Positions 16,974 through 27,815 are shown, numbered from the stretch's first letter. The stretch: 64,000 nucleotides of DNA from Ruminococcus sp. (GCA_004555265.1 SFIQ01000006.1:1-64000); one strand, 5' to 3'. The notes: a model not told the origin generated them from the sequence alone. Translations and numbers: made by a program.

Positions 16974-19900
16974 ATGGTGAATGTCAAACCTGTCAAGCTC
17001 GGAAGAAACACCCGTATGAGCTTCTCGAAAATCAATGAGGTTATGCAAATGCCCAACCTTATCGAAATTCAGAAGAATTCGTATCAGTGGTTTTTAGACG
17101 AGGGATTAAAAGAGGTATTCCGTGATGTGGCAGACATTACGGACTATTCGGGGAACTTGGTTTTAAGCTTTGTCGGGTACCGAATGGATGACACCCCCAA
17201 ATACACCGTAAAAGAGTGCAAGGAGCGCGACGCGACCTATGCGGCGCCTTTGCGCGTGACCGCGCGTCTTTTAAATAAGGAAACGGGCGAAATCAAAGAA
17301 AACGAAGTATATATGGGCGATTTCCCGCTGATGACCGACAGCGGTACCTTCGTCATCAACGGTGCGGAACGCGTGATTATTTCCCAGCTTGTGCGTTCGC
17401 CGAGCGTCTATTACGGTATGACGCATGACAAAACCGGGAAAGAGCTGTATACCGCCACCGTTATTCCGAACCGCGGCGCTTGGCTGGAATACGAGACCGA
17501 CCAGAACGATTTGTTCTATGTCCGTATCGACAAAAACCGCAAAATCTTCATCACGACCTTTATCCGCGCTTTGGGCTTGAGCACGAATCAGGAAATCTTG
17601 GAGTTTTTCGGCTATGATGCGCGTATTAAAGCGACTTTGGAAAAAGATACCACCATCAACACCGAGCAGGCGCTGATTGAAGTGTATAAAAAACTGCGCC
17701 CCGGTGAACCGCCGACACTCGAAACCGCACAGGCGCATTTGGACGGGCTGTTCTTTGACCCGCACCGCTATGACCTGTCGCGCGTCGGTCGCTATAAATA
17801 CAATAAAAAACTCGGCATTTCCGCACGCATTGCGGGCTTTAAAGCGAAAGAGCCGATTATCAGCAACTTAACCGGCGAAATCCTCGCCGACGAGGGCGAC
17901 TATATTTCGACAGAGCTTGCTTACCGTATCGAGCAGGAGGGCGTCAATGTCGCCGTGATTGACAACGAGGGCGACGAGGTCAAGGTGTTCTCCAACGGTA
18001 TGGTGGATATTGCGGAATATGTCCCGATGTTTACCGCGGAAGAGTTGGAAGAACTCGGCATCAATGAAAAGGTCAGCTTCTCCGTGCTTCGCGAAGTGCT
18101 CGACAAATGCGGCGACGACAAGGCGGCGCTTTCCGAAGAGCTCGCTGCACGCTGTGATGACCTCATTCCGAAACACATCACCATTGACGATATTTTCGCA
18201 ACCATTAACTATCTCAACTGTTTAGGCCACGGCGTCGGCACCACAGACGACATCGACCACTTGGGCAACCGCCGTATCCGTTCGGTCGGCGAACTGTTGC
18301 AGAACCAATTCCGCATCGGCTTCTCCCGCATGGAACGCGTGGTCAAAGAGCGTATGACTTTGCAGGCGCAGGAGCCCGACAAGGTTACGCCCGCGGCGTT
18401 GATTAACATTCGCCCCGTGATGGCGGCCATCAAAGAATTTTTCGGTTCTTCGCCGCTGTCGCAGTTTATGGATCAAAACAACCCGCTTGCCGAATTGACG
18501 CACAAACGCCGTCTGTCGGCATTGGGCCCCGGCGGTTTGTCGCGTGACCGTGCCGGGTTCGAGGTTCGCGACGTGCATTACAGCCACTACGGCCGTATGT
18601 GCCCCGTGGAAACGCCCGAAGGTCCGAACATCGGCTTGATTTCCTATCTCGCCACTTTTGCACGCATCAATAAATACGGCTTTATTGAAGCGCCCTTCCG
18701 CCGTATCGACAAGGAAACCGGCGTGGTGCTCGATGAAGTGACCTATATGACGGCAGATGTCGAGGACGATTACAAGGTTGCGCAGGCGAATGAGCCGCTG
18801 GACGAAAACAACCGTTTTGTCCGCAAAAAGGTCAATGTTCGTTACCGTGACGAGTTCATGGAAGTCGAAGCGGGCGAGGCAGACTATATGGACGTCTCCC
18901 CGAGAATGATGGTTTCCGTCGCCACCGCGATGATTCCGTTCCTTGAAAACGACGACGCGAACCGTGCTTTGATGGGTGCGAACATGCAGCGTCAGGCTGT
19001 GCCGCTTTTAAAAACCGAATCCCCGATTGTCGGTACCGGTATGGAATATCAGGCGGCGGTCGATTCGGGCACGGTAGTGCTTGCCAAGCGCGCCGGTACG
19101 GTGACCAAGGCCACCGCGGATGTGATTGAAATTACCGCTGCGGACGGCACGGCAGACCATTATGATTTAATCAAATTTATGCGCTCCAACCAGGGCACAT
19201 GCGTCAACCAGCGTCCGATTGTTTCGGAGGGACAAACCGTTGCGGAAAAAGAGGTTATCGCCGATGGCCCCGCAACCTCCAACGGCGAAATCTCGCTCGG
19301 GAAAAACGCCTTAATCGGCTTCATGACCTGGGAAGGCTACAACTACGAGGACGCGGTGCTCATCAACGAAAAATTGGTGCGCGACGATGTGTATACCTCG
19401 GTGCATATTGAAGAATACGAACTCGAATCCCGCGAAACCAAACTCGGGCCGGAAGAAATCACCCGTGATATTCCGAATGTCGGCGAGGACGCGCTTGCAA
19501 ACCTCGACGAAAACGGGATTATCCGTATCGGTGCCGAGGTGCACTCGGGCGATATTTTGGTCGGTAAGGTCACCCCGAAGGGCGAAACCGAGTTGACTGC
19601 CGAGGAGCGCTTGCTGCGCGCCATCTTCGGTGAGAAAGCGCGCGAGGTGCGCGACACCTCTTTGCGCGTGCCGCACGGCGAATACGGTATCGTTGTGGAT
19701 GTCGAAATCTTCACCCGCGAAAACAGCGACGAATTGAGCCCCGGTGTCAATAAAGTTGTCCGTTGCTATATCGCGCAGAAGCGGAAAATCTCCGTCGGCG
19801 ATAAAATGGCGGGTCGCCACGGTAACAAGGGCGTTGTTTCCCGCATTTTGCCGCAGGAGGATATGCCGTTCTTGGATGACGGTACGCCGCTGGACATCGT

Positions 19901-20711
19901 ACTCAATCCCTTAGGCGTTCCCTCCCGTATGAATATCGGTCAGGTTTTGGAAGTGCATTTGGGCTTTGCTTACCGCAAACTCGGGCAAAAAATTGCCACA
20001 CCTGTTTTCGACGGTGCACACGAAGCGGACATTCGCGAAGCGCTCAAAGAAGCCGGCTACCGTGAGGACGGTAAATCCATTTTGACCGACGGCAGAACGG
20101 GTCTCAAATTTGACAACCCGATTACGGTCGGTGTGATGTACTTCTTAAAACTCCACCACTTGGTTGACGATAAGATTCACGCCAGAAGCACAGGCCCGTA
20201 CTCCCTCGTTACGCAGCAGCCGTTGGGCGGTAAAGCCCAGTTCGGCGGCCAGCGTTTCGGTGAAATGGAAGTTTGGGCGTTGGAGGCTTACGGCGCGGCG
20301 TATACCTTGCAGGAAATCCTGACCATCAAATCCGACGATATTGTCGGCCGTGTCAAGACCTATGAATCCATTGTCAAGGGCTTGAATGTGCCGCAGCCGG
20401 GTATCCCCGAATCGTTCAAGGTGTTGATTAAGGAATTGCAATCCTTGGCGCTGGATGTGAAAGTGCTCGATAAGGACGGCGAGGAAATCGACCTGCGCCA
20501 GACCTTCGAGGACGAGGCGGGCGATGTCGGTGCGGTCATCAGCGAAGATGAAACTTTGAATACCGATGTTGTGAACGATGTCACGCTCGATGACGGGTAT
20601 GTGACGGATGAAGATGCGGAAAAAGAGCTCGGCGACGATGCGTTCAATGACTATTTGGACGACGAAGAGGAAGATTTCCCCGGCGACGAGTTGATGGATG
20701 AAGAATTCTAA
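16974..20711 (+). CDS. rpoB: RNA polymerase subunit beta
   Basis: Catalytic subunit of RNA polymerase, 1245 aa from ATG 16974; the GTG four codons earlier is less likely because family members begin MVNVKPVKLG. The rifampicin-binding cluster reads SQFMDQNNPLAELTHKRRLS, the sensitive form. Later landmarks are GYNYEDA, KMAGRHGNKG with active-site lysines, and PSRMNIGQ. The C-terminus is extended by a very acidic tail (DDEEEDFPGDE). It begins a two-gene unit with rpoC. The genes rplJ and rplL, often directly upstream in Bacillota, are absent here; a DUF815 gene on the other strand takes their place. Confidence 0.99.
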   Translation: MVNVKPVKLGRNTRMSFSKINEVMQMPNLIEIQKNSYQWFLDEGLKEVFRDVADITDYSGNLVLSFVGYRMDDTPKYTVKECKERDATYAAPLRVTARLLNKETGEIKENEVYMGDFPLMTDSGTFVINGAERVIISQLVRSPSVYYGMTHDKTGKELYTATVIPNRGAWLEYETDQNDLFYVRIDKNRKIFITTFIRALGLSTNQEILEFFGYDARIKATLEKDTTINTEQALIEVYKKLRPGEPPTLETAQAHLDGLFFDPHRYDLSRVGRYKYNKKLGISARIAGFKAKEPIISNLTGEILADEGDYISTELAYRIEQEGVNVAVIDNEGDEVKVFSNGMVDIAEYVPMFTAEELEELGINEKVSFSVLREVLDKCGDDKAALSEELAARCDDLIPKHITIDDIFATINYLNCLGHGVGTTDDIDHLGNRRIRSVGELLQNQFRIGFSRMERVVKERMTLQAQEPDKVTPAALINIRPVMAAIKEFFGSSPLSQFMDQNNPLAELTHKRRLSALGPGGLSRDRAGFEVRDVHYSHYGRMCPVETPEGPNIGLISYLATFARINKYGFIEAPFRRIDKETGVVLDEVTYMTADVEDDYKVAQANEPLDENNRFVRKKVNVRYRDEFMEVEAGEADYMDVSPRMMVSVATAMIPFLENDDANRALMGANMQRQAVPLLKTESPIVGTGMEYQAAVDSGTVVLAKRAGTVTKATADVIEITAADGTADHYDLIKFMRSNQGTCVNQRPIVSEGQTVAEKEVIADGPATSNGEISLGKNALIGFMTWEGYNYEDAVLINEKLVRDDVYTSVHIEEYELESRETKLGPEEITRDIPNVGEDALANLDENGIIRIGAEVHSGDILVGKVTPKGETELTAEERLLRAIFGEKAREVRDTSLRVPHGEYGIVVDVEIFTRENSDELSPGVNKVVRCYIAQKRKISVGDKMAGRHGNKGVVSRILPQEDMPFLDDGTPLDIVLNPLGVPSRMNIGQVLEVHLGFAYRKLGQKIATPVFDGAHEADIREALKEAGYREDGKSILTDGRTGLKFDNPITVGVMYFLKLHHLVDDKIHARSTGPYSLVTQQPLGGKAQFGGQRFGEMEVWALEAYGAAYTLQEILTIKSDDIVGRVKTYESIVKGLNVPQPGIPESFKVLIKELQSLALDVKVLDKDGEEIDLRQTFEDEAGDVGAVISEDETLNTDVVNDVTLDDGYVTDEDAEKELGDDAFNDYLDDEEEDFPGDELMDEEF

Positions 20712-20761
20712 CCGTTCGCAGCTTTGTTTCGTGCATTGATTAAGGAAGAAGGTACTGACAG

Positions 20762-23700
20762 ATGGAAAATATATCGTTTGAATCAATCAAAATCGGTCTT
20801 GCCTCGCCCGACCAGATTCGTGAATGGTCTTACGGCGAAGTCAAAAAGCCCGAAACCATAAACTACCGTACTTTGAAACCCGAGCGCGACGGTCTTTACT
20901 GCGAACGCATTTTCGGGCCGACGAAGGACTGGGAGTGCCACTGCGGCAAATATAAGCGGATTCGCTACAAAGGCAAGGTCTGCGAGCGTTGCGGCGTGGA
21001 AATTACAAAATCCAAGGTGCGCCGTGAACGCATGGGGCACATTGAATTGGTTGCGCCCGTTTCGCACATTTGGTATTTCAAGGGCATTCCGTCGAGAATG
21101 GGTTTGATTTTGGACATTTCTCCGCGTGACCTTGAAAAAGTGCTGTATTTTGCAAAATACATTGTTACCGACCCCGGCGACACGGAATTGACCAAAATGC
21201 AGATTCTTTCCGAGAAAGAATACCTCGACATGCGTGAAAAGTACGAGGACGATTTCAAAGCGGGTATGGGCGCAGAAGCGATTAAAACCCTGCTGGAAGA
21301 AATTGATGTGGACGCGCTCAGCGCACAGCTTCGCGAGGAGCTTGCCGACGCCACAGGGCAAAAGAAAACCCGTATTCTCAAACGCTTGGAGGTGGCCGAG
21401 GCATTTAAACAGTCGGGCAACCGCCCCGAATGGATGATTATGGACGTTTTGCCGGTCATTCCGCCCGATATTCGCCCGATGGTGCAGTTGGACGGCGGCC
21501 GTTTTGCGACTTCGGACTTAAACGACCTGTACCGCCGTGTGATTAACCGCAACAACCGTTTGAAAAGACTGTTGGAGCTCAACGCGCCCGAAATCATTAT
21601 CCGCAACGAAAAAAGAATGTTGCAGGAAGCCGTTGACGCACTGATTGATAACGGCAGACGCGGCAGACCGGTCACCGGTCCCAACAACCGCGCGTTAAAA
21701 TCGCTTTCCGATATGCTCAAAGGTAAGCAAGGCCGTTTCCGTCAAAACCTTTTGGGTAAGCGTGTTGACTATTCCGGCCGTTCGGTTATCGTGGTCGGCC
21801 CCGAACTGAAAATCTATCAGTGCGGTTTGCCGAAAGAAATGGCATTAGAACTGTTCAAACCCTTTGTGATGAAGCGTTTGGTGGAAACCGGCGTCGCCGG
21901 CAACATCAAATCTGCCCGTAAAATGGTGGAACGCTCCAAAACCGAGGTTTGGGACGCTTTGGAAGTGGTGATCAAAGACCACCCCGTCATGCTCAACCGT
22001 GCGCCTACTTTGCACAGACTCGGTATTCAGGCGTTTGAGCCTGTTTTGGTTGAGGGCAGAGCCATTAAACTCCACCCGCTGTGCTGTACCGCATTCAACG
22101 CCGACTTCGACGGCGACCAAATGGCGGTGCACGTACCGCTTTCGGCAGAAGCGCAGGCAGAAGCCAGACTTTTGATGCTTGCCGCGAACAACCTGTTAAA
22201 GCCGTCTGACGGGAAACCCGTCGCCGTGCCGACGCAGGATATGATTCTCGGCTCGTATTATCTGACCATGGATAAAGACGATGACCCGGGCAACGGTAAG
22301 GTCTTTACAGGCTTTGATGAAGCGGTGATGGCTTACGATGAGGGATACATCGGCCTGCACTCCAAAATTAAGGTGCGTATGACGAAGGAGATTGACGGCG
22401 AAATCCGTTCCCAACTTCTCGATACCACCCTCGGTAAAATTATTTTCAACAATCCCATTCCGCAGGATTTGGGCTTTGTGGACAGAAGCGACCCTGCCAA
22501 TGCGTTTAAATTAGAGGTGGATTTCCTCGTCAACAAAAAGACGCTCGGGCAGATTATTGACAAGTGTATTAAGGTACACGGCGTAACCGTCGCCGCCGAA
22601 ATGCTTGACAAAATTAAGGCGCAGGGCTACAAGTATTCCACCAAGAGCGGTATTACCGTCGCGGTTTGCGATGCGACCATTCCGCCGCAGAAGGGCGAAT
22701 TGCTTGAAAAGGCAGAAGAACGCGTCGATGCGATTACAGCCAACTACAAAATGGGCTTGATGAGCAACGCCGAACGCTCCAAATCCGTTATCAAGGTTTG
22801 GGAAGAATGCACCAACAAAGTCGCGCAGGGCTTGAAAGACAACCTCGGCAAAGAAAACCCGATTTATATGATGGTTGATTCCGGCGCCCGTGGTTCGGAA
22901 AGCCAGCTGCGTCAGCTTGCCGGTATGCGCGGTCTTATCGCGAACACGGCAGGTAAAACCATTGAAGTTCCGATTCGTGCAAACTACCGCGAGGGCTTGA
23001 ATGTTCTCGAATACTTCATTTCTTCGCGCGGCGCGCGGAAAGGTTTGGCGGATACCGCCCTTCGTACCGCGGACTCCGGTTATTTGACCAGACGTTTGGT
23101 CGATGTTTCGCAGGATGTAATTATCCGCGAAGAGGATTGCCACTGCCACGACGGTATTGAGGTTTACGACATCACCGACGGCAAGGAAATGATTGAGCCC
23201 TTGAAAGAGCGCTTGACCGGCCGCTATCTGTTAGAAGACTTTGTCGATGAAGCCACCGGCGAGTTGATTCACGCCAAAGACGAAATGGTGACCGAGGATG
23301 TCGCCGAAAAAATTGCAGATATGGTCAATGCCCGCGAAAATCCGGACGACCGCCGCATCAAGATTCGTTCGCTGCTTACTTGCGAATCCGAGCACGGCGT
23401 CTGCATTAAGTGCTACGGCTCGAACCTGGCTACCGGCGAGCCTGTCACCGTCGGCGAAGCGGTCGGCATTATCGCCGCACAGTCCATCGGTGAACCCGGT
23501 ACACAGTTGACGATGCGTACCTTCCATACCGGCGGTATCGCATCGAGTCAGGATATCACACAAGGTTTGCCGCGTGTTGAAGAACTGTTTGAGGCAAGAA
23601 AGCCCAAGACGCTTGCCATTCTTGCCGAAATCGACGGTAAACTTTCGTTCCGTGAAATCAAAAAGAACGAGCATATTGTCATCACCAACGACGAGAACGC

Positions 23701-24343
23701 CGAGGAGAGAAGTTATCTGATTCCGTACGGTTTCCGCAAACGGTTCAATACCGAAACCGATGCCGACGGGAACCCGATTTATGTGAAGAAGGGGACGGCG
23801 CTCACCGAGGGCTCGCCCAATCCGCACGATATTCTCGCTATCAACGGGGTCAACGCCGTACACGATTATTTGATTAAGGAAGTACAGCGTACCTACCGTA
23901 TGCAGGGTGTTGACATCAACGATAAGCATATCGAAGTTATCGTTCGTCAGATGATGCGTAAACTCAAAGTTGACGACCCCGGCACAACCTCGCTTTTGCC
24001 CGGCGCAACCGTGGAAAAGAACGAGTTCGCCCACGCCAACCGCGAGGCAGAAGCCTATGCGCAAGCGCACGGCACGGATTTCGTGCCCGCGACTTGTTCG
24101 CCGGTGTTGCTCGGTATCACAAAAGCCTCTTTGGCGACCGATTCGTTCCTGTCGGCGGCCTCCTTCCAGGAGACCACTCGCGTGCTGACCGACGCCGCCA
24201 TTAAAGGCAAGGTTGACCCGCTGATGGGTCTGAAAGAGAATGTTATTATCGGTAAGCTTCTGCCCTCAGGTACAGGTATGAAGTGCTACGCAGAAGTTGA
24301 ACTCGAAAAAACAAATTCAGATGAAGCTCCTGCTGAAGCATAA
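20762..24343 (+). CDS. rpoC: RNA polymerase subunit beta-prime
   Basis: Catalytic subunit, 1193 aa. The N-terminal zinc ribbon is CHCGKYKRIRYKGKVCERC, the Mg-binding active-site loop is NADFDGDQM, and the second zinc site lies in CHCHDG...CESEHGVCIKCYG. The trigger-loop region is LTMRTFHTGGIA. It begins 50 bases after rpoB and is probably co-transcribed. A strong terminator follows, which separates it from rpsL. Length is normal for Bacillota. Confidence 0.99.
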   Translation: MENISFESIKIGLASPDQIREWSYGEVKKPETINYRTLKPERDGLYCERIFGPTKDWECHCGKYKRIRYKGKVCERCGVEITKSKVRRERMGHIELVAPVSHIWYFKGIPSRMGLILDISPRDLEKVLYFAKYIVTDPGDTELTKMQILSEKEYLDMREKYEDDFKAGMGAEAIKTLLEEIDVDALSAQLREELADATGQKKTRILKRLEVAEAFKQSGNRPEWMIMDVLPVIPPDIRPMVQLDGGRFATSDLNDLYRRVINRNNRLKRLLELNAPEIIIRNEKRMLQEAVDALIDNGRRGRPVTGPNNRALKSLSDMLKGKQGRFRQNLLGKRVDYSGRSVIVVGPELKIYQCGLPKEMALELFKPFVMKRLVETGVAGNIKSARKMVERSKTEVWDALEVVIKDHPVMLNRAPTLHRLGIQAFEPVLVEGRAIKLHPLCCTAFNADFDGDQMAVHVPLSAEAQAEARLLMLAANNLLKPSDGKPVAVPTQDMILGSYYLTMDKDDDPGNGKVFTGFDEAVMAYDEGYIGLHSKIKVRMTKEIDGEIRSQLLDTTLGKIIFNNPIPQDLGFVDRSDPANAFKLEVDFLVNKKTLGQIIDKCIKVHGVTVAAEMLDKIKAQGYKYSTKSGITVAVCDATIPPQKGELLEKAEERVDAITANYKMGLMSNAERSKSVIKVWEECTNKVAQGLKDNLGKENPIYMMVDSGARGSESQLRQLAGMRGLIANTAGKTIEVPIRANYREGLNVLEYFISSRGARKGLADTALRTADSGYLTRRLVDVSQDVIIREEDCHCHDGIEVYDITDGKEMIEPLKERLTGRYLLEDFVDEATGELIHAKDEMVTEDVAEKIADMVNARENPDDRRIKIRSLLTCESEHGVCIKCYGSNLATGEPVTVGEAVGIIAAQSIGEPGTQLTMRTFHTGGIASSQDITQGLPRVEELFEARKPKTLAILAEIDGKLSFREIKKNEHIVITNDENAEERSYLIPYGFRKRFNTETDADGNPIYVKKGTALTEGSPNPHDILAINGVNAVHDYLIKEVQRTYRMQGVDINDKHIEVIVRQMMRKLKVDDPGTTSLLPGATVEKNEFAHANREAEAYAQAHGTDFVPATCSPVLLGITKASLATDSFLSAASFQETTRVLTDAAIKGKVDPLMGLKENVIIGKLLPSGTGMKCYAEVELEKTNSDEAPAEA

Positions 24344-24365
24344 CCCTTTCATACGAAACAACAAT

Positions 24366-24410
24366 AGGGCTGTCGCTCTTCATTTTGATGATTTGCGACA
24401 GCCCCTTTCT
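24366..24410 (+). terminator. Terminator of rpoBC
   Basis: Perfect ten-base stem GGGCTGTCGC/GCGACAGCCC with an 18-base loop and CTTTCT after it. Confidence 0.8.
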
Positions 24411-24517
24411 AATGCATCGTTTTATTGCTATCAAGTGATGATTCCGCGGTTAAAAAGATTCGTGCATGCATAGAATATAAATTGTGAAATAAATTTCGTT
24501 ATTTTGTAAAAAGTGTA

Positions 24518-24547
24518 TTGACAAATATTGTTTAATTGTGATAAAAT
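24518..24547 (+). promoter_or_regulatory. rpsL-rpsG-fusA promoter
   Basis: TTGACA at 24518-24523, 18-base spacer, TAAAAT at 24542-24547, in the AT-rich gap between rpoC and rpsL. The rest of that gap holds only the rpoBC terminator. Confidence 0.75.
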
Positions 24548-24639
24548 CTTCAAGCATGCGGACTTGTGTCCGTTGATTTGGTATGCAAAGAGATGAAAAT
24601 GTCTCTTTTCATATATATTATATGTATGGAGGTGAATAT

Positions 24640-25062
24640 ATGCCAACCTTTAACCAACTTGTTCGCAACGGAAGACAGACACTCGAAAAGAAATCGAAGG
24701 CACCGGCACTCGGGAAAGGTCTTAACTCGAAAAAGAACGTTATGACCGATAATGCTTCTCCGCAGAAACGCGGCGTTTGCACCGTCGTCAAAACCGACAC
24801 ACCGAAAAAGCCGAACTCTGCACTTCGTAAACTCGCCAGAGTCCGTCTTACGAACGGAATTGAAGTTTCCGCTTACATTCCGGGCGTAGGGCACAATCTG
24901 CAGGAACACAGCGTTGTCCTGATCAGAGGCGGCCGTGTTAAGGATCTTCCCGGTGTTCGTTACCACATCATTCGCGGTACGTTGGACACCCAAGGCGTTA
25001 ACGGCAGAATGCAAGCCCGTTCCAAATACGGTGCGAAGCGTCCGAAGACCGCCAAGAAATAA
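24640..25062 (+). CDS. rpsL: 30S ribosomal protein S12
   Basis: Decoding-centre protein of the small subunit, 140 aa, with the Gram-positive insertion near residues 20-45. TPKKPNSALRK (54-64) is the unmutated, streptomycin-sensitive form. RVKDLPGVRYH places the RimO-modified aspartate at D102, in step with the rimO gene at 2492. The start ATG 24640 follows GGAGGTG; 19 upstream in-frame codons are not used. A ribosomal L7Ae-like gene, often found between rpoC and rpsL in Bacillota, is not present. Confidence 0.99.
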   Translation: MPTFNQLVRNGRQTLEKKSKAPALGKGLNSKKNVMTDNASPQKRGVCTVVKTDTPKKPNSALRKLARVRLTNGIEVSAYIPGVGHNLQEHSVVLIRGGRVKDLPGVRYHIIRGTLDTQGVNGRMQARSKYGAKRPKTAKK

Positions 25063-25218
25063 GACTTTTTGCAGTCTTCCCAAAAAACGACAGAATCTGC
25101 TTGCAAAGGGTTACCGATGCAGGGTTATACTATTATATAGTTTGGCCTTCTGCATGGACACCACGGGGTTTTGTCACCGAGTACCTATGATATCATTTTT
25201 ATGAAGGAGGGAAGCGTT
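25063..25218 (+). promoter_or_regulatory. rpsL-rpsG intergenic region, possible S7 control site
   Basis: These 156 bases are long for this operon. They hold a small hairpin after rpsL (AAGAC/GTCTT), a weak promoter-like pair (TTGCAA 25101, TATACT 25126, 19-base spacer) and short self-complementary stretches before the rpsG ribosome site. S7 represses its own operon at the rpsL-rpsG gap in proteobacteria; a similar role here is only a suggestion. Confidence 0.3.
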
Positions 25219-25689
25219 GTGCCAAGAAGAGGCCAGATAGCAAAACGTGATGTTTTGCCCGATCCGCTTTACAATTCCAAGTTGGTCACCAGATTGATCA
25301 ACAGCGTCATGCTCGACGGGAAAAAGGGCGTTGCCCAGAAAATCGTCTATGACGCATTCAACATCATCGCTGAACAAACGGGGAAAGACCCGTTAGAGGT
25401 CTTTGAAAACGCGATGGAAAATGTTATGCCCGTTTTAGAGGTCAAAGCACGCCGTGTCGGCGGTGCAACCTATCAGGTCCCGATTGAAGTCCGTCCCGAA
25501 AGAAGAGAAACCCTCGGGCTTCGTTGGATTACCCTGTATGCGCGTCAGCGTTCCGAGCGCACCATGAAAGAGCGTCTTGCGAACGAAATTATGGATGCTG
25601 TGAACCAGACCGGTTCTGCATTCAAAAAGCGCGAGGACACACACAAGATGGCAGAAGCCAACAAGGCATTTGCCCATTTCAGATGGTAA
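25219..25689 (+). CDS. rpsG: 30S ribosomal protein S7
   Basis: Primary assembly protein of the 30S head, 156 aa. The start is GTG at 25219: GGAGG lies eight bases before it and the family opens with PRRGQIAKRDVLPDP. The ATG 18 bases earlier would place the ribosome site inside the gene. The conserved GGATYQVPIEVRP and LRWITLYARQR segments are present. It sits between rpsL and fusA as in the str operon of most bacteria. Confidence 0.98.
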   Translation: MPRRGQIAKRDVLPDPLYNSKLVTRLINSVMLDGKKGVAQKIVYDAFNIIAEQTGKDPLEVFENAMENVMPVLEVKARRVGGATYQVPIEVRPERRETLGLRWITLYARQRSERTMKERLANEIMDAVNQTGSAFKKREDTHKMAEANKAFAHFRW

Positions 25690-25722
25690 TTACAGCCGTT
25701 TTAGTAAGGTTTGGAGGATGTT

Positions 25723-27801
25723 ATGCCGAGAAAGGTATCTCTTGAAAAAACAAGAAATATTGGTATTATGGCGCACATCGACGCCGGTAAAACGACAACC
25801 ACTGAGCGTATTTTGTTTTACACGGGTGTAAACCATAAAATCGGTGAAACCCACGACGGCGATGCCACCATGGACTGGATGGCGCAGGAGCAGGAGAGAG
25901 GTATTACCATCACCTCCGCTGCGACCACCTGTTTCTGGAAAGAGCACCGTATCAATATTATCGACACGCCCGGCCACGTTGACTTCACCGTTGAAGTGCA
26001 GCGTTCGCTTCGTGTTTTGGACGGTTCCGTTACCGTTCTTTGCGCCAAGGGCGGTGTTGAGCCGCAGTCTGAAACCGTTTGGCGTCAGGCTGACGAATAC
26101 CATGTTCCGCGTATGATTTATGTCAATAAAATGGACATTATGGGCGCGGATTTCTATCGCGTGCTGGATATGGTCAATGAGCGTTTCCAGTGCAACCCCG
26201 TTCCGATTCAGCTGCCCATCGGCTGTGAGGACACCTTTAAGGGCATTGTCGACTTGGTCGAAATGGATGCAGAAATCTATTATGACGACCTTGGCAAGGA
26301 TGTCCGCCGTGAGCCCATCCCCGACGATATGAAAGAGCTGGCACAGAAATACCGTGAACAGCTTATCGAGCATGTCGCTGAGCAGGATGAAGAGCTGATG
26401 GAAAAATACTTCAACGGCGAAGAACTTACCGTTGAAGAGATTAAACGCACCATTCGCAAATCGACGATTGCCAACACCATGGTGCCGATTACTTGCGGTA
26501 CTTCTTACCGTAATAAGGGCGTTCAGCCGCTTCTCGACGCGATTGTCGATTATATGCCTGCCCCCACCGATGTTGAGGCGATTAAGGGCATTAACCCCGA
26601 TACCGAAGAAGAAGAAGTCCGTCATTCTTCTGATGACGAGCCGTTTTCCGCGCTCGCATTCAAGATTGCAACCGACCCGTATGTCGGTAAAATCTGCTTC
26701 TTCCGCGTGTATTCGGGTACGGTTGAAGCCGGCGCGAGTGTGTATAACTCCGTGAAGGACAACCGTGAAAGAATGGGTCGCATTCTGCAAATGCACGCAA
26801 ATCACCGTGAAGACATCGAAGTCTGCTATTCGGGCGATATTGCGGCGGCAGTGGGCTTGAAAAATACCACCACGGGTGATACCCTCTGCGACGAGAAACA
26901 CCCCATTATCTTGGAGTCGATGAACTTCCCCGAGCCGGTTATTCGTGTTGCGATTGAGCCGAAAACCAAAGCCGGTCAGGAAAAAATGGGTATCGGTCTG
27001 CAAAAGCTTGCAGAAGAAGACCCGACCTTTAAGTGCTATACCGATGAAGAAACCGGTCAAACCATTATCGCAGGTATGGGTGAGCTCCACCTCGAAATCA
27101 TTGTAGACCGTTTGCTTCGTGAATTTAAGGTAGAAGCCAATGTCGGTAAGCCGCAGGTCGCTTACCGCGAAACCATCCGCAAGCCCGCGTCTTCCGATAC
27201 GAAGTACGCGCGTCAGTCGGGCGGTAAAGGTCAGTACGGTCATGTCAAGATTAACATTGAGCCCAACCCCGACAAGGGCTACGAATTTGTCAACAACATC
27301 GTCGGCGGTGCTATCCCGAAGGAATACATCGGGCCGGTCGACGCAGGTATTCAGGGCGCAATGCAGTCCGGCGTACTTGCAGGCTATTCGATGGTCGATG
27401 TGAAAGTCACGCTGTACGACGGTTCTTATCACGAGGTTGACTCTTCGGAAATGGCGTTTAAGATTGCCGGTTCTATGGCGTTCAAAGATGCCGCCAGAAA
27501 AGCAGACCCCGTGCTGTTGGAGCCGATTATGAAAGTGGTTGTCATCGTGCCCGAGGAGTATATGGGCGATGTTATCGGCGACTTGAACTCCCGCCGCGGC
27601 GAAATTCAGGGCTTTGAGGACAGAACCGGCGTCAAACAGATTAACGCGCATGTGCCGCTGTCCGAAATGTTCGGTTACGCCACAGACTTGCGCTCGAAGA
27701 GCCAAGGTCGCGGGCAGTATGTCATGGAACCCGACGGGTACAAAGAGGTTCCGAAGTCTATCGCAGAGAAAATTATTTCCGAGCGTACAAAGAAAGACTA
27801 A
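25723..27801 (+). CDS. fusA: Elongation factor G
   Basis: Translocase GTPase, 692 aa from ATG 25723 (GGAGG five bases upstream; the TTG four codons earlier overlaps that site). G1 AHIDAGKTTTTE, G2 RGITITSAATT, G3 DTPGHVDFT and G4 NKMD are intact, followed by domains II-V with the domain IV loop RQSGGKGQYGHV. Length and motifs indicate canonical EF-G, not a TetM-like protection protein. Confidence 0.99.
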   Translation: MPRKVSLEKTRNIGIMAHIDAGKTTTTERILFYTGVNHKIGETHDGDATMDWMAQEQERGITITSAATTCFWKEHRINIIDTPGHVDFTVEVQRSLRVLDGSVTVLCAKGGVEPQSETVWRQADEYHVPRMIYVNKMDIMGADFYRVLDMVNERFQCNPVPIQLPIGCEDTFKGIVDLVEMDAEIYYDDLGKDVRREPIPDDMKELAQKYREQLIEHVAEQDEELMEKYFNGEELTVEEIKRTIRKSTIANTMVPITCGTSYRNKGVQPLLDAIVDYMPAPTDVEAIKGINPDTEEEEVRHSSDDEPFSALAFKIATDPYVGKICFFRVYSGTVEAGASVYNSVKDNRERMGRILQMHANHREDIEVCYSGDIAAAVGLKNTTTGDTLCDEKHPIILESMNFPEPVIRVAIEPKTKAGQEKMGIGLQKLAEEDPTFKCYTDEETGQTIIAGMGELHLEIIVDRLLREFKVEANVGKPQVAYRETIRKPASSDTKYARQSGGKGQYGHVKINIEPNPDKGYEFVNNIVGGAIPKEYIGPVDAGIQGAMQSGVLAGYSMVDVKVTLYDGSYHEVDSSEMAFKIAGSMAFKDAARKADPVLLEPIMKVVVIVPEEYMGDVIGDLNSRRGEIQGFEDRTGVKQINAHVPLSEMFGYATDLRSKSQGRGQYVMEPDGYKEVPKSIAEKIISERTKKD

Positions 27802-27815
27802 TTTCAGAAAAAGAC